Positions 35,351 through 46,005 of a stretch of DNA of 64,000 nt are shown piece by piece. This stretch comes from Sipunculus nudus. Lineage: Eukaryota > Annelida > Sipuncula > Golfingiida > Sipunculidae. The stretch's first letter is position 1. The number at the start of each line of letters is the position of its first letter. The position numbers and the translations under genes were made by a program. The DNA is taken from the NCBI GenBank assembly GCA_026874595.1, contig CM049318.1, positions 42,450,456 through 42,514,455 on the forward strand. Direction: 5' to 3'. The notes below the pieces were generated by a model. That model was not told the origin of the DNA. It saw only the letters and a program-made list of their open reading frames with translations, and searched no databases.

Positions 35351-35617
35351 TTATTTATCAAGCCTCTTCATCATAGGATGCCAAGAAAGTAACTGCTGGT
35401 GTTCCTCCCAGTGTAATGCAGGTTTACGAGGGTGTACATGCCACAGAACATGAAGACCTTTCTTCGTACCATAACCGTGTTGGGGCAGACAGGTGTACAG
35501 TTTATCTGCCGTGAGGCAAAAATATACATTTGCTAAAGGAAGAAAATGCTCAAATAGTACACACACCGGTGGGGTGAATTTCATAATTATGCTTGATAAA
35601 TAATAAAGAAATGACAT
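35351..35617 (-). CDS. Weak candidate terminal exon, unknown product
   Basis: A minus-strand frame ends in the residues HPMMKRLDK and stop, and its last codons overlap an AATAAA signal (GATAAATAAAGAATC read on the minus strand). Upstream in the same frame is a good 3' splice-site context: a pyrimidine-rich TTTTCTTCCTTTAG followed by the segment NVYFCLTADKLYTCLPQHGY. Amino-acid composition after that point (many His, Leu, Trp, Cys) looks protein-like, but I recognise no domain and found no upstream exon with a matching donor. It may equally be chance. If real, coding would begin near 35540 on the minus strand and the earlier part of the frame would be intron. Confidence 0.2.
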   Translation of the reverse strand: MSFLYYLSSIIMKFTPPVCVLFEHFLPLANVYFCLTADKLYTCLPQHGYGTKKGLHVLWHVHPRKPALHWEEHQQLLSWHPMMKRLDK

Positions 35618-37282
35618 TGATTAAAATGCATGGAACATACACCCGCACACTTAGCGCTGGTATCAAGAATATTAATTTGTAACTCTGGCTGGGGCAGTCT
35701 CAGGAAGCTGAAACTGTCGATAGTTTTCTATGGAACTGTTGGAGGACAATTGATGCTCGGATGCGGGGATGAAATATCGAACATCCCAATCAATGTTCAA
35801 ATCATGCACGGACCACAAAATGGAAGCCATGCATGGAACGTAGAGAGCAGAGTAGATCTTTACTGAATGGATGTAATTCCGGCTGGCCAACCCGACCGCG
35901 TGTCGCCTTCCCGCAGTGCCGGCAGCCTAACCCCCTTGGTAAAATATAGATCAGGCTTTAGAAGCTATAAATATGCAAGAATGTTATGTTTTGTTGATTG
36001 TTCTCTTACTGTGTCCTGGTGTTTTGAGCTTGGTGCTCTACATGAACCCCCTTCCAAAGCAGATGATCCCGGTGATTAGATCAAATAAATACATTATAAT
36101 TCTTTGTTGTATTACTTATTCATAGTCTCACTGAGCGACCCGGTTATAAAGATAAGAATGAAAATCCATTCATTAAGATAGAAAGAGGTACCGACAGTGG
36201 CCCAGTCGGCTCATTCTATTTAAATACATAAAAACTACCAGGCAGTCACTGACTGATTCAGTATATTGTTTGCTATAAAACTCTGTTATGAATCATAACA
36301 TACACATCATATCCCAACAACCTACGCGTTTCAGGTAGATCGCCATTGTTTAACATACATTAGGGATCGAGTGCAATCCAACATCCCGGGATAAACGAGG
36401 ATAATACATACGAGCTGGACGCTACGTGTATTAATTCACCAATGTAGGTCGATGAAACTGGCCGGAGCTGGGCTATCTTGGGAAACAAACAAAAATATGT
36501 AGAAAGATTCCAATCACCTATTTTATAAAGATCCAGCGACGGTTGTTCTAGTGAATGTCCATTCTTTAACTTTACGAATAAAGTATTTTTGACAGAGGAG
36601 GCACAGCAATTTTACGATGTCAGTACTGCCTCTACAGAAGGTTCTCCTTTACTAAAGTTATTGAAACGCTCATATATACATGGACATTTTAGTATATGAA
36701 CATTTCGGGCATTTCTTTTCAAGCTTTGAAAACTGTAAAATAAAAAAAAATATTCTTAATATACTTTAAGGGTTCCAAACACTGAAATACCGAAGATGCC
36801 CAGTGGTAAACATGTTTTCTTCTCAGTTTCATTAATACTGATTTTGCTATCCAACATCAGTCAGCAAAACGTTATTCAGCATTCCTCAAGATGCTCTTTA
36901 GTTTATATGGGCAGTTGCAGCGACCTTTTGAACTCTAACCTTCCAACCGATATGTAAATAAGGTCAGGGTAAGAGTGCTGTGACCTTCAGTAATGAAGAA
37001 CACGGCCAGAAGTCCGTGGCCCGTTATTACTGATCCCAGGAACACGCCCAGAACATCCCCGTGAACGAGGTCAGGCGTGTCCCAGCTGGCCGTGTCCTGA
37101 GACCTGGGTCACATCAATCAATAGTGAGAGGGAAGAATGCCTACTTTAAGACACGCCATGGGCCTGTCCATGTCGAGGGTGACATACGGAAACAAAGACA
37201 AAACATGTTAGACAAACAGATGGGCGGGTGGGATGAAGGCTGGAGCAACTATCATCTAATGTGTATATAACATTTATACTTA
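35618..37282. other. Unique DNA, no confirmed gene
   Basis: Overlapping open frames of 70-78 codons on both strands at 35630-35890 are unrecognised. The segment 36900-37240 is of balanced composition, with AAGGTCA / TGACCTT words (nuclear-receptor half-sites), and may be a regulatory or conserved non-coding element. Confidence 0.4.
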
Positions 37283-37617
37283 AGGCCAAAATAAAAAAAG
37301 GTATGGTTCTCAGGCACTTTTTTCAGAAATCAATGCGGGCGGGCGCTTTTTTATGTTAAATTTTTTGGTATGTTTCGATGAAAATGTCAAATAATAAGGG
37401 AAAAGCATGAAAATAACAGTTTTATATTGCTAAATAAGTAAAAGCACGACAGAACAAAAGAAATTGTATGGTTTTATCTTCTTGAAAGAAATGTCGGAGA
37501 GGCAGCAGCTCAAAATTGGAAAGTTTTTATTGAAAATCAAAATAAAATTTTTTGATGCGGGGGTTTAAAATTGATGCGGGAGGTGCCTGAGAACCATACC
37601 TTTAATTTTTTTGGCCT
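37283..37617. mobile_element. MITE with ~37-bp terminal inverted repeats
   Basis: The left end AGGCCAAAATAAAAAAAGGT continues into ATGGTTCTCAGGCAC. The right end, read in reverse complement, is AGGCCAAAAAAATTAAAGGT followed by ATGGTTCTCAGGCACC. The ~335-bp interior is AT-rich with GATGCGGG words near both ends, and no frame. This matches the form of a miniature inverted-repeat transposable element. I cannot define the target duplication with certainty, because both flanks are A/T-rich. Confidence 0.88.
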
Positions 37618-38324
37618 AAATTGTGTTATCTTGCTTTCTCAATCCCTTATTTTTAACTGAATGTGACTCATTCTTTGCTCACCCTTCCATCCGTTGTCAA
37701 CTCGGAATCCATCCATCTCCCTTCAACGTTTTTGTGATTATTTTTAATCTCATAACGTTCATTATGCAGCACAACAGTGTACAAGACCCTTTAACGGAAA
37801 TAGACAAGCAAGGGCGATCTTACCATTTGAGCACAAGACAAAACTTATCTCTATTTGGGTCATCTGGTTTCCTCCCATGTTCTAAGTGGCTAAATATATT
37901 ATCTTACTTTTGGATCTATACATCTGGAAATAAGAATGTGTGTGTATGTGTGTGACTCGTGCATGTGGGTGTGTGAGTTTAAGAGCGACAATACGTTTCA
38001 ATCATTATGTAATGCAATGTATGCCTGTCCCGCTTGTGACGGTCAATTTTTCTCTTCAAGGGTGTCAACCCAAAAATACGACCACGCATACAATTCTCAA
38101 AATACATAACATCACAGAATAGCGACAAATCTTTCTGAAATAGAAACACATCTAGGGAAGAAATATTTTAGATACACTTACCATATTATTATATAATTTA
38201 TTGCTAAAATGTTTTATTTTGCTATATACACGTCCACGTCTCACAATTTAAACGCTTTCGGAAAAAGAGGATTACCACCGCAGCCACAAATGTCTTGATA
38301 TCAACAGCAAAGCGCAAAATTTCC
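37618..38324. other. Unique spacer
   Basis: A 110-codon plus-strand frame (37623-37955) has no recognisable domain and ends in a TGTG-rich stretch. I see no gene. Confidence 0.4.
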
Positions 38325-39008
38325 AAGAGATGCTAAGGGTTCGACCAATAAACATCGTCCTATCAGACTTCTCTTACAGACGCGGAGGGATCGACCGATA
38401 AACATCGTCATATCAAACTTCTCTTAGAGACGCGGAGAGATCGACCAATACACATCGTCATATCATACTTCTCTTAGAGACGCGGAGGGATCGACCAATA
38501 AACATCGTCATATCAGACTTCTCTTAGGGACGCGGAGTGATCGACCAATTAACATCGTCATATCAGACTTCTTTTAGAGACGCGGAGGGATCGACCAATA
38601 AACATTGTTTTATCAGACATCTCTTACAGACGCGGAGGGATCGACCGATAAACATCGTCATATTAGACTTCTCTTAGAAACGCGGAGGATCGACCAATAA
38701 ACATCGTCATATCAAAATTCTCTTAGAGACGCGGAGGGATCGACCAATAAACATCGTCATATCAGACTTCTCTTAGAGACGCGGAGGGATCAACCAATAA
38801 ACATCGTCATGTCAGACTTCTCTTAGAAACGCGGAGAGATCGACCAATAAACATCGTCCTATCGGACTTCGCTTACAGACGCGGGGGATCGACCGATAAA
38901 CATCGTCATATCAGACTTCTCTTAGAAACGCGGGGGATCGACCAATAACATCGTCATATCAGACTTCTCTTAGAGACGCGGACGGTTCAACCAATAAACA
39001 TCACATAA
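38325..39008. repeat. Minisatellite H, 50-bp unit, ~13.5 copies
   Basis: The unit is GAGGGATCGACCAATAAACA, TCGTCATATCAGACTTCTCT, TAGAGACGCG. Anchors TCGACC recur every 50 bp (38341, 38391, 38441). It runs directly into array I, and the two units align (see array I). Confidence 0.95.
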
Positions 39009-40330
39009 CAATCTTCAAGTAACCCCATGGGATCTACCAACAAAACCACCACTTCCAAGAAACGCCAAGAGATCTATACCAAAAAACACCACATCATAAT
39101 TTTCAAGAAACGCCAAGAGATCTATACCAAAGAACACCACATCATAATCTTCAAGAAACGCCAAGAGATCTATACCAAAACACACCACATCATAATCTAT
39201 AAGAAAAACACCAAGAGGTCTTACAAAAAAACACCACATCATGGCCTTCAAGAAACGCCAAGAAATCTATACCAAAAAACACCACATCATAATCTTCAAG
39301 AAACGCCAAGAGATCTATACCAAAACACACCACATCATAATCTTCAAGAAAAACACCAAGAGGTCTTACAAAAAAACACCACATCATGGCCTTCAAGAAA
39401 CGCCAAGAAATCTATACCAAAAAACACCACATCATAATCTTCAAGAAACGCCAAGAGATCTATACCAAAACACACCACATCATAATCTTCAAGAAAAACA
39501 CCAAGAGGTCTTACAAAAAAAACACCACATCATGATCTTCAAGAAACGCCAAGAGATCTATACCAAAAAACACCACATCATAATCTTTAAGAAACGCCAA
39601 GAGATCTATACCAAAACACACCACATCATAATCTTCAAGAAAAACACCAAGAGGTTTTACAAAAAAACACCACATCATGATCTTCAAGAAACGCCAAGAG
39701 ATCTATACCAAAACACATCAAAATCTTCAGGAAACGCCAAGAGATCTATACCAAAACACACCACATCTTAATCTTCAAGGAATCTCAAGGTTTCGAGCAA
39801 CCATCATAATCTTCAAGAAAAACACCAAGAGGTCTTACAAAAAAACACCACATCATGATCTTCAAGAAACGCCAAGAGATCTATACCAAAACACACCACA
39901 TCATAATCTTCAAGAAACGCCAAGAGATCTATACCAAAACGCACCACATCATAATCTTCAAGAAAAACACCAAGAGGTCTTACAAAAAAACACCACATCA
40001 TGATCTTCAAGAAACGCCAAGAGATCTATACCAAAAAACACCACATCATAATCTTCAAGAAAAACACCAAGAGGTCTTACAAAAAAACACCACGTCATGA
40101 TCTTCGAGAAACGCCAAGAGATCTATACCAAAAAACACCACATCATAATCTTCAAGAAACGCCAAGAGATCTATACCAAAACACACCACATCATAATCTT
40201 CAAGAAAAACACCAAGAGGTCTTACAAAAGAACACTACATCATGATCTTCAAGAAACGCCAAGAGATCTATACCAAAAAACACCACATCTTAATCTTCAA
40301 GGAATCTCAAGGTTTCGAGCAACCACCGCC
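39009..40330. repeat. Minisatellite I, ~48-bp unit, ~27 copies, with 145-bp three-unit order
   Basis: The two main unit types are AATCTTCAAGAAACGCCAAG-AGATCTATACCAAAACAC-CACATCAT and a diverged AAAAACACCAAGAGGTCTTA form. They alternate in a 145-bp higher-order unit (anchors at 39241, 39386 and 39531). A longer block ending in GGAATCTCAAGGTTTCGAGC occurs at ~39776 and again at ~40298. Unit I aligns with unit H (AGAAACGCCAAGAGATC against AGAGACGCGGAGGGATC; ACCAAAAAACACC against ACCAATAAACATC), so H and I share an ancestor. Frames up to 176 codons are by-products of the repeat. Confidence 0.95.
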
Positions 40331-40969
40331 GCCATATTGCACTTCTCCGAGACACACTGAGAGTCTGATTGAAATATAGCCTTCCATCATGTCGCCTGTA
40401 CAAAAAGGACATCATCGATTCTTGAACCATCGTTTTTTTGCATATTTCAGCAGCTGGTATAAGCAGTTTAAGGTATAGTTTAATATATTAAAGCAGTATT
40501 AAATCGCTTTTGCCAAACATAATCGTAATATTGTTTCTATGTCCTTTTTAATATTGTTTTAGAAATATATCCATACTACTACAAAGAATGATATAGTAAA
40601 CTAAAATAGATGGTGACCTGTACTCAGTTATGGTCAATGTGACATGGTGCAATTCAGAAGAATGATAAACTTTCAGTTTATTCCAGTTGAAATAGCAACG
40701 TATTCCATATTGTTGACGAAAACTACCCGTCTGGGAAATGCTCCATTTCCATCACCTAACGGGTCCAGATAAACAATGACTGAATAATTGTTTGTCCGAC
40801 TGCGCATGCGTGGAAAGGCGCTAAATAGGGTTGGCCGAGGGACAGTTAATGATAACAGCGGCAAAAGATGGGCGTTCATGCCCAACCAGTTAGCAGTCAG
40901 TCGTTACCCCAGAAAACCAACGCCAATGCCGCAGTGTTTACACAGTTTTAAAATGGACAAGTAAGATCG
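40331..40969. other. Unique DNA upstream of candidate promoter
   Basis: AT-rich to about 40660, then more balanced and CpG-containing. No frame is recognised. Confidence 0.4.
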
Positions 40970-41282
40970 TTCAACAGATATATATACATGATACTGGGGT
41001 TATTTTTGAATGATTCTCCGACGCACAGCAGCTCGTCCCGTCTCACTTTTAAATCCACGCGGACTGGATGATGCAGACTGGGATTGGAAAGTAATTAAGC
41101 TACACGGGAGTGTGGGACAGTAATATGAGCCCCGTCAGTCGCCGCTCGCTCTGCTAGTGGGAGCTGCGGATTCCTGCCGCATCTGATTTTTGTTTCATCT
41201 GTTCCACGTGACTTGTCATTTGATGTGTAAACCCGGTCACCGGAGAGGATCTACACGCGCTTCTGGCACCGCCACAATCAGG
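40970..41282 (+). promoter_or_regulatory. Candidate promoter and non-coding first exon with splice donor
   Basis: A CpG-rich island in AT-rich surroundings contains a TATA-like word (ATATATATACATG, 40979-40991). It ends in GCCACAATCAG|GTAAGTGTATG, whose CAG|GTAAGT is a near-ideal metazoan 5' splice site at 41281. No long open frame crosses it, which fits a 5' untranslated exon with coding exons beyond the window or in unrecognised DNA. Downstream DNA is AT-rich and intron-like. This is inference from sequence signals only. Confidence 0.35.
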
Positions 41283-41696
41283 TAAGTGTATGACCGTCTG
41301 TAATAGGCTGGACTATCTGGCTTTCACAGCGCTCAAGGTCTGCTGACCGCCAGTTCCATTCGCTCCTCACGAGAAATATATGCTCAAAGTTTAGTTTTCA
41401 TATTTTATACACACGCATTTATTATAATCATCTTTCGACGTGCAACTATAGGCTTATCAACGTGTCTGTCTGTCCGACTGTTTGTTTGTCCATCTGTTTT
41501 CTCAGACATGTCTGAAGGCAAAGTTTTCAAACTTAGTCAAAATGCTATGCAAAATGTTGAGAGCATCAAAATATTTCTCTGCTGAGGGAGGTATATTTTT
41601 TCAAATCCTGAAATATATTACGTTGTAATAATAAAAAGGGCAATATAATTTACATAATTAATATACTATGTAGGCTTTTTTTACTAACACACACAC

Positions 41697-41746
<50 letters not shown>

Positions 41747-43211
41747 CTAAGTGACCCATGCCAAATATATTACAACTTGTTATATTTAAAAAAGGTTTCA
41801 TGTATGGGTAAATTCTATACCAGCCTTAGATGTATAATAATCTATAGTGAACTCAGAATCGGAGTTGTATGTGTGTATCATAATATCTGGCAGCCGCCAA
41901 CCCAATATTGGCGCCCCCTGTTCACGAATTTCTTGATCCACCACTGGCTTATTAATCTAGAGAGGTAAAGATTTCGCTTTTGGTACCATGTAATATGCTT
42001 TCAGTGACTTAAGTGCAAGTCTCGTCAGATCTCATGATATCTGCTGTCAAACGAGAACAGGCAAGAATTATTAGAATATCCGTATAACTCTGTCACTTTT
42101 TATATCAGAGAGCTCTTCCGTTTGATAAGCTCTACCCAATCTTGTCTAGTCTCACCCTAGTTGTACAGAAACGAGAATTTTATGATTTCGTTTACAGTTG
42201 TCCGCTGGACAGGGCTGCCGACCATATCATGATTACATCTTGTTGTATACTTCAGGGATATTAGTCGCTGCTCCATATACAATATATTATTACACACGAC
42301 ACACCCACACACACACTTTGACTATCTCATAAAACTTTCAGTACGTATATTGACAAGCAATGTTAACGCGAGTCCACAATACACGGAGCGAGAGAGAAAA
42401 AAAGGTCATTCTAACCTTTCTATTTCCGCGCGTTTATTTCCATTTTGTTCGGCTTGGTTAACGTTTCTAGCGGTACAGAATAGCAGGTTTTATCTGATTA
42501 GCACAGGTTAGAGGTTCTCTCATCAACTTTGAACTCAAGGCAGACGTAATGAGACGATGTTTAATCAATATATCACAGTAGTACAGGTTGGCACCATGCA
42601 CATACACTAAAAATATATCGAAACAGCAGGCTACTGGAGAACTCACTCGAGACTCGAAACCCAAGACTTGAGACCTGAGACCCCCTCTCGGTGCCATCCC
42701 ACAATACCTGTACTCTCTAGAGGTGCGAGTGAGTACCTGTGCGAAACGGGGGCTACAAGGCTGATGCTGGAATCATTATCTGCCCCAGTCAGAGTAAATG
42801 TGTGTTTCTTGTTTTCACTTAAATGGATATAAATCTAAAACTACTATACGCTCAGCAATAAATAAAATCTTGCCAGATAGCTCGCCGAACACTTTATCAG
42901 TGATTCTAATTGTTACGTAATTACGAATTAAAGTTAACTTGTAATGTAAAATAAACTTAGATTATTCCACGGGGATTTGAATTTATTAACTGAAAAATGA
43001 TTAATGACTGGAAAATGAAGTAAGGTAAGGTATCTTGGCCTATATGTACATAAAGAGAACAGAGGGGCTCACCTGATAATCTATTATTCGAAGAAATATA
43101 AATAAGGACCTGCTTACAAATGAAGAAATATACTTGAACAGATATACTCTTACTCAGAGGTAAAATCCATGGTCAATGAGTCATTTGACTGACAATTTTC
43201 AGCCCGGTACA
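41283..43211. other. Unique, intron-like or intergenic DNA
   Basis: Contains a TGTCTGTCTGTCCGACTGTT-like run (41463-41500), an (AC)n(AT)n microsatellite at 41688-41744 and a GAGAC-rich patch (42645-42685). No coding exon is recognised. Confidence 0.45.
41688..41744. repeat. (AC)n(AT)n microsatellite
   Basis: A short AC run followed by about 44 bases of TA dinucleotides. Confidence 0.95.
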
Positions 43212-46005
43212 GACTCATTACTTGAGTGAAGTCACTGTTATATCATGTAGGTTTTTGTTTATTACTTTAGTGAAGCCACTGTTATATCATCTAGGTTTCT
43301 TGATTATTACTTTAGTGAAGACACTGTTATATCATCTAGGTTTCTTGATTATTACTTTAGTGAAGCCACTAATATATCATCTAGGTTTCTTGTTTATTAC
43401 TTTAGTGAAGCCACTAATATATCATCTAGGTTTTTGTTTATTACTTGAGTGAAGCCACTGTTATATCATCTAGGTTTCTTGATTATTACTTTAGTGAAGC
43501 CACTAATATATCATCTAGGTTTCTTGTTTATTACTTTAGTGAAGCCACTAATATATCATCTAGGTTTTTGTTTATTACTTGAGTGAAGCCACTGTTATAT
43601 CATCTAGGTTTCTTGATTATTACTTTAGTGAAGCCACTGTTATATCATCTAGGTTTCTTGTTTATTACTTGAGTGAAGCCACTGTTATATCACCTAGGTA
43701 TCTTGATTATTATTTTAGTGAAGCCACTGTTATATCATCTAGGTTTCTTGATTATTACTTGAGTGAAGCCACTGATATATCATCTAGGTTTCTTGATTAT
43801 TACTTTAGTGAAGCCACTGTTATATCATCTAGGTTTCTTGTTTTTTACTTTAGTGAAGCCACTGTTATATCATCTAGGTTTCTTGATTATTACTTTAGTG
43901 AAGCCACTGTTATATCATCTAGGTTTCTTGATTATTACTTTAGTGAAGCCACTGTTATATCATCTAGGTTTCTTGTTTATTACTTGAGTGAAGCCACTGT
44001 TATATCATCTAGGTTTCTTGATTATTACTTTAGTGAAGCCACTGTTATATCATCTAGGTTTCTTGTTTATTACTTGAGTGAAGCCACTGTTATATCATCT
44101 AGGTTTCTTGATTATTACTTTAGTGAAGCCACTAATATATCATCTAGGTTTTTGTTTATTACTTTAATGAAGCCACTGTTATATCACCTAGGTTTCTTGA
44201 TTATTACTTTAGTGAAGCCACTAATATATCATCTAGGTTTCTTGTTTATTACTTTAGTGAAGCCACTAATATATCATCTAGGGTTTTGTTTATTACTTGA
44301 GTGAAGCCACTGTTATTTCATCTAGGTTTCTTGATTATTACTTTAGTGAAGCCACTGTTATATCATCTAGGTTTCTTGATTATTACTTTAGTGAAGCCAC
44401 TAATATATCATCTAGGTTTCTTGTTTATTACTTTAGTGAAGCCACTAATATATCATCTAGGTTTTTGTTTATTACTTGAGTGAAGCCACTGTTATATCAT
44501 CTAGGTTTCTTGATTATTACTTTAGTGAAGCCACTAATATATCATCTAGGTTTCTTGTTTATTACTTTAGTGAAGCCACTGTTATATCATCTAGGTTTCT
44601 TGTTTATTACTTGAGTGAAGCCACTGTTATATCATCTAGGTTTCTTGATTATTACTTTAGTGAAGCCACTAATATATCATCTAGGTTTTTGTTTATTACT
44701 TTAATGAAGCCACTGTTATATCACCTAGGTTTCTTGATTATTACTTTAGTGAAGCCACTAATATATCATCTAGGTTTCTTGTTTATTACTTTAGTGAAGC
44801 CACTAATATATCATCTAGGGTTTTGTTTATTACTTGAGTGAAGCCACTGTTATATCATCTAGGTTTCTTGATTATTACTTTAGTGAAGCCACTGTTATAT
44901 CATCTAGGTTTCTTGTTTATTACTTGAGTGAAGCCACTGTTATATCATCTAGGTTTCTTTATTATTACTTTAGTGAAGCCACTGTTATATCATCTAGGTT
45001 TCTTGATTATTACTTTAGTGAAGCCACTGTTATATCATCTAGGTTTCTTGATTATTACTTTAGTGAAGCCACTGTTATATCATCTAGGTTTCTTGTTTAT
45101 TACTTGAGTGAAGCCACTGTTATATCATCTAGGTTTCTTGATTATTACTTTAGTGAAGCCACTGTTATATCATCTAGGTTTCTTGTTTATTACTTGAGTG
45201 AAGCCTCTGTTATATCATCTAGGTTTCTTGATTATTACTTTAGTGAAGCCACTGTTATATCATCTAGGTTTCTTGTTTATTACTTTAGTGAAGCCAATGT
45301 TATATCATCTAGGTTTCTTGATTATTACTTTGGTGAAGCCACTGTTATATCATCTAGGTTTCTTGATTATTACTTTGGTGAAGCCACTGTTATATCATCT
45401 AGGTTTCTTGATTATTACTTTGGTGAAGCCACTGTTATATCATCTAGGTTTCTTGATTATTACTTTGGTGAAGCCACTGTTATATCATCTATGTTTCTTG
45501 ATTATTACTTTAGTGAAGCCACTGTTATATCATCTAGGTTTCTTGATTATTACTTGAGTGAAGCCACTGTTATATCATCTAGGTTTCTTGATTATTACTT
45601 TAGTGAAGTCACTGTTATATCATCTAGGTTTCTTGATTATTACTTTAGTGAAGACACTGTTATATCATCTAGGTTTCTTGATTATTACTTTAGTGAAGCC
45701 ACTAATATATCATCTAGGTTTCTTGTTTATTACTTTAGTGAAGCCACTAATATATCATCTAGGTTTTTGTTTATTACTTTAGTGAAGCCACTGTTATATC
45801 ATCTAGGTTTCTTGATTATTACTTGAGTGAAGCCACTGTTATATCATCTAGGTTTCTTGATTATTACTTTAGTGAAGTCACTGTTATATCATCTAGGTTT
45901 TTTTATAAATACTTTAGTGAAGTCACTGTTATATCATCTAGGTTTCTTGATTATTACTTTAGTGAAGTCACTGTTGTATCACCTAGGTTTCTTGTTTATA
46001 CCACT
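43212..46005. repeat. Minisatellite J, 45-bp unit, ~62 copies
   Basis: The unit is CACTGTTATATCATCTAGGT, TTCTTGATTATTACTTTAGT, GAAGC. It yields a 15-residue plus-strand repeat (TVISSRFLDYYFSEA) in frames up to 330 codons (44834-45826). Units with a 1-bp deletion (GGTTTTTGTTTATTAC) break the frame repeatedly and variants (GTT/AAT, GAT/GTT, TTT/TTG) are amino-acid changing, so no gene is called. A block of about 12 units starting at ~44148 is repeated ~538 bp later at ~44686. Four consecutive TTTGGTGAAGCC units (45330-45475) show recent local amplification. Confidence 0.97.

Noticed and set aside
35630-35890. Open frames on both strands (70-78 codons)
   Set aside because: Neither strand shows a recognisable domain, and both being open suggests low stop density by chance.
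39027-40360. Basic, Lys/His-rich repeat proteins
   Set aside because: By-products of the ~48-bp array; several overlapping frames are equally open and end at unit-length changes.
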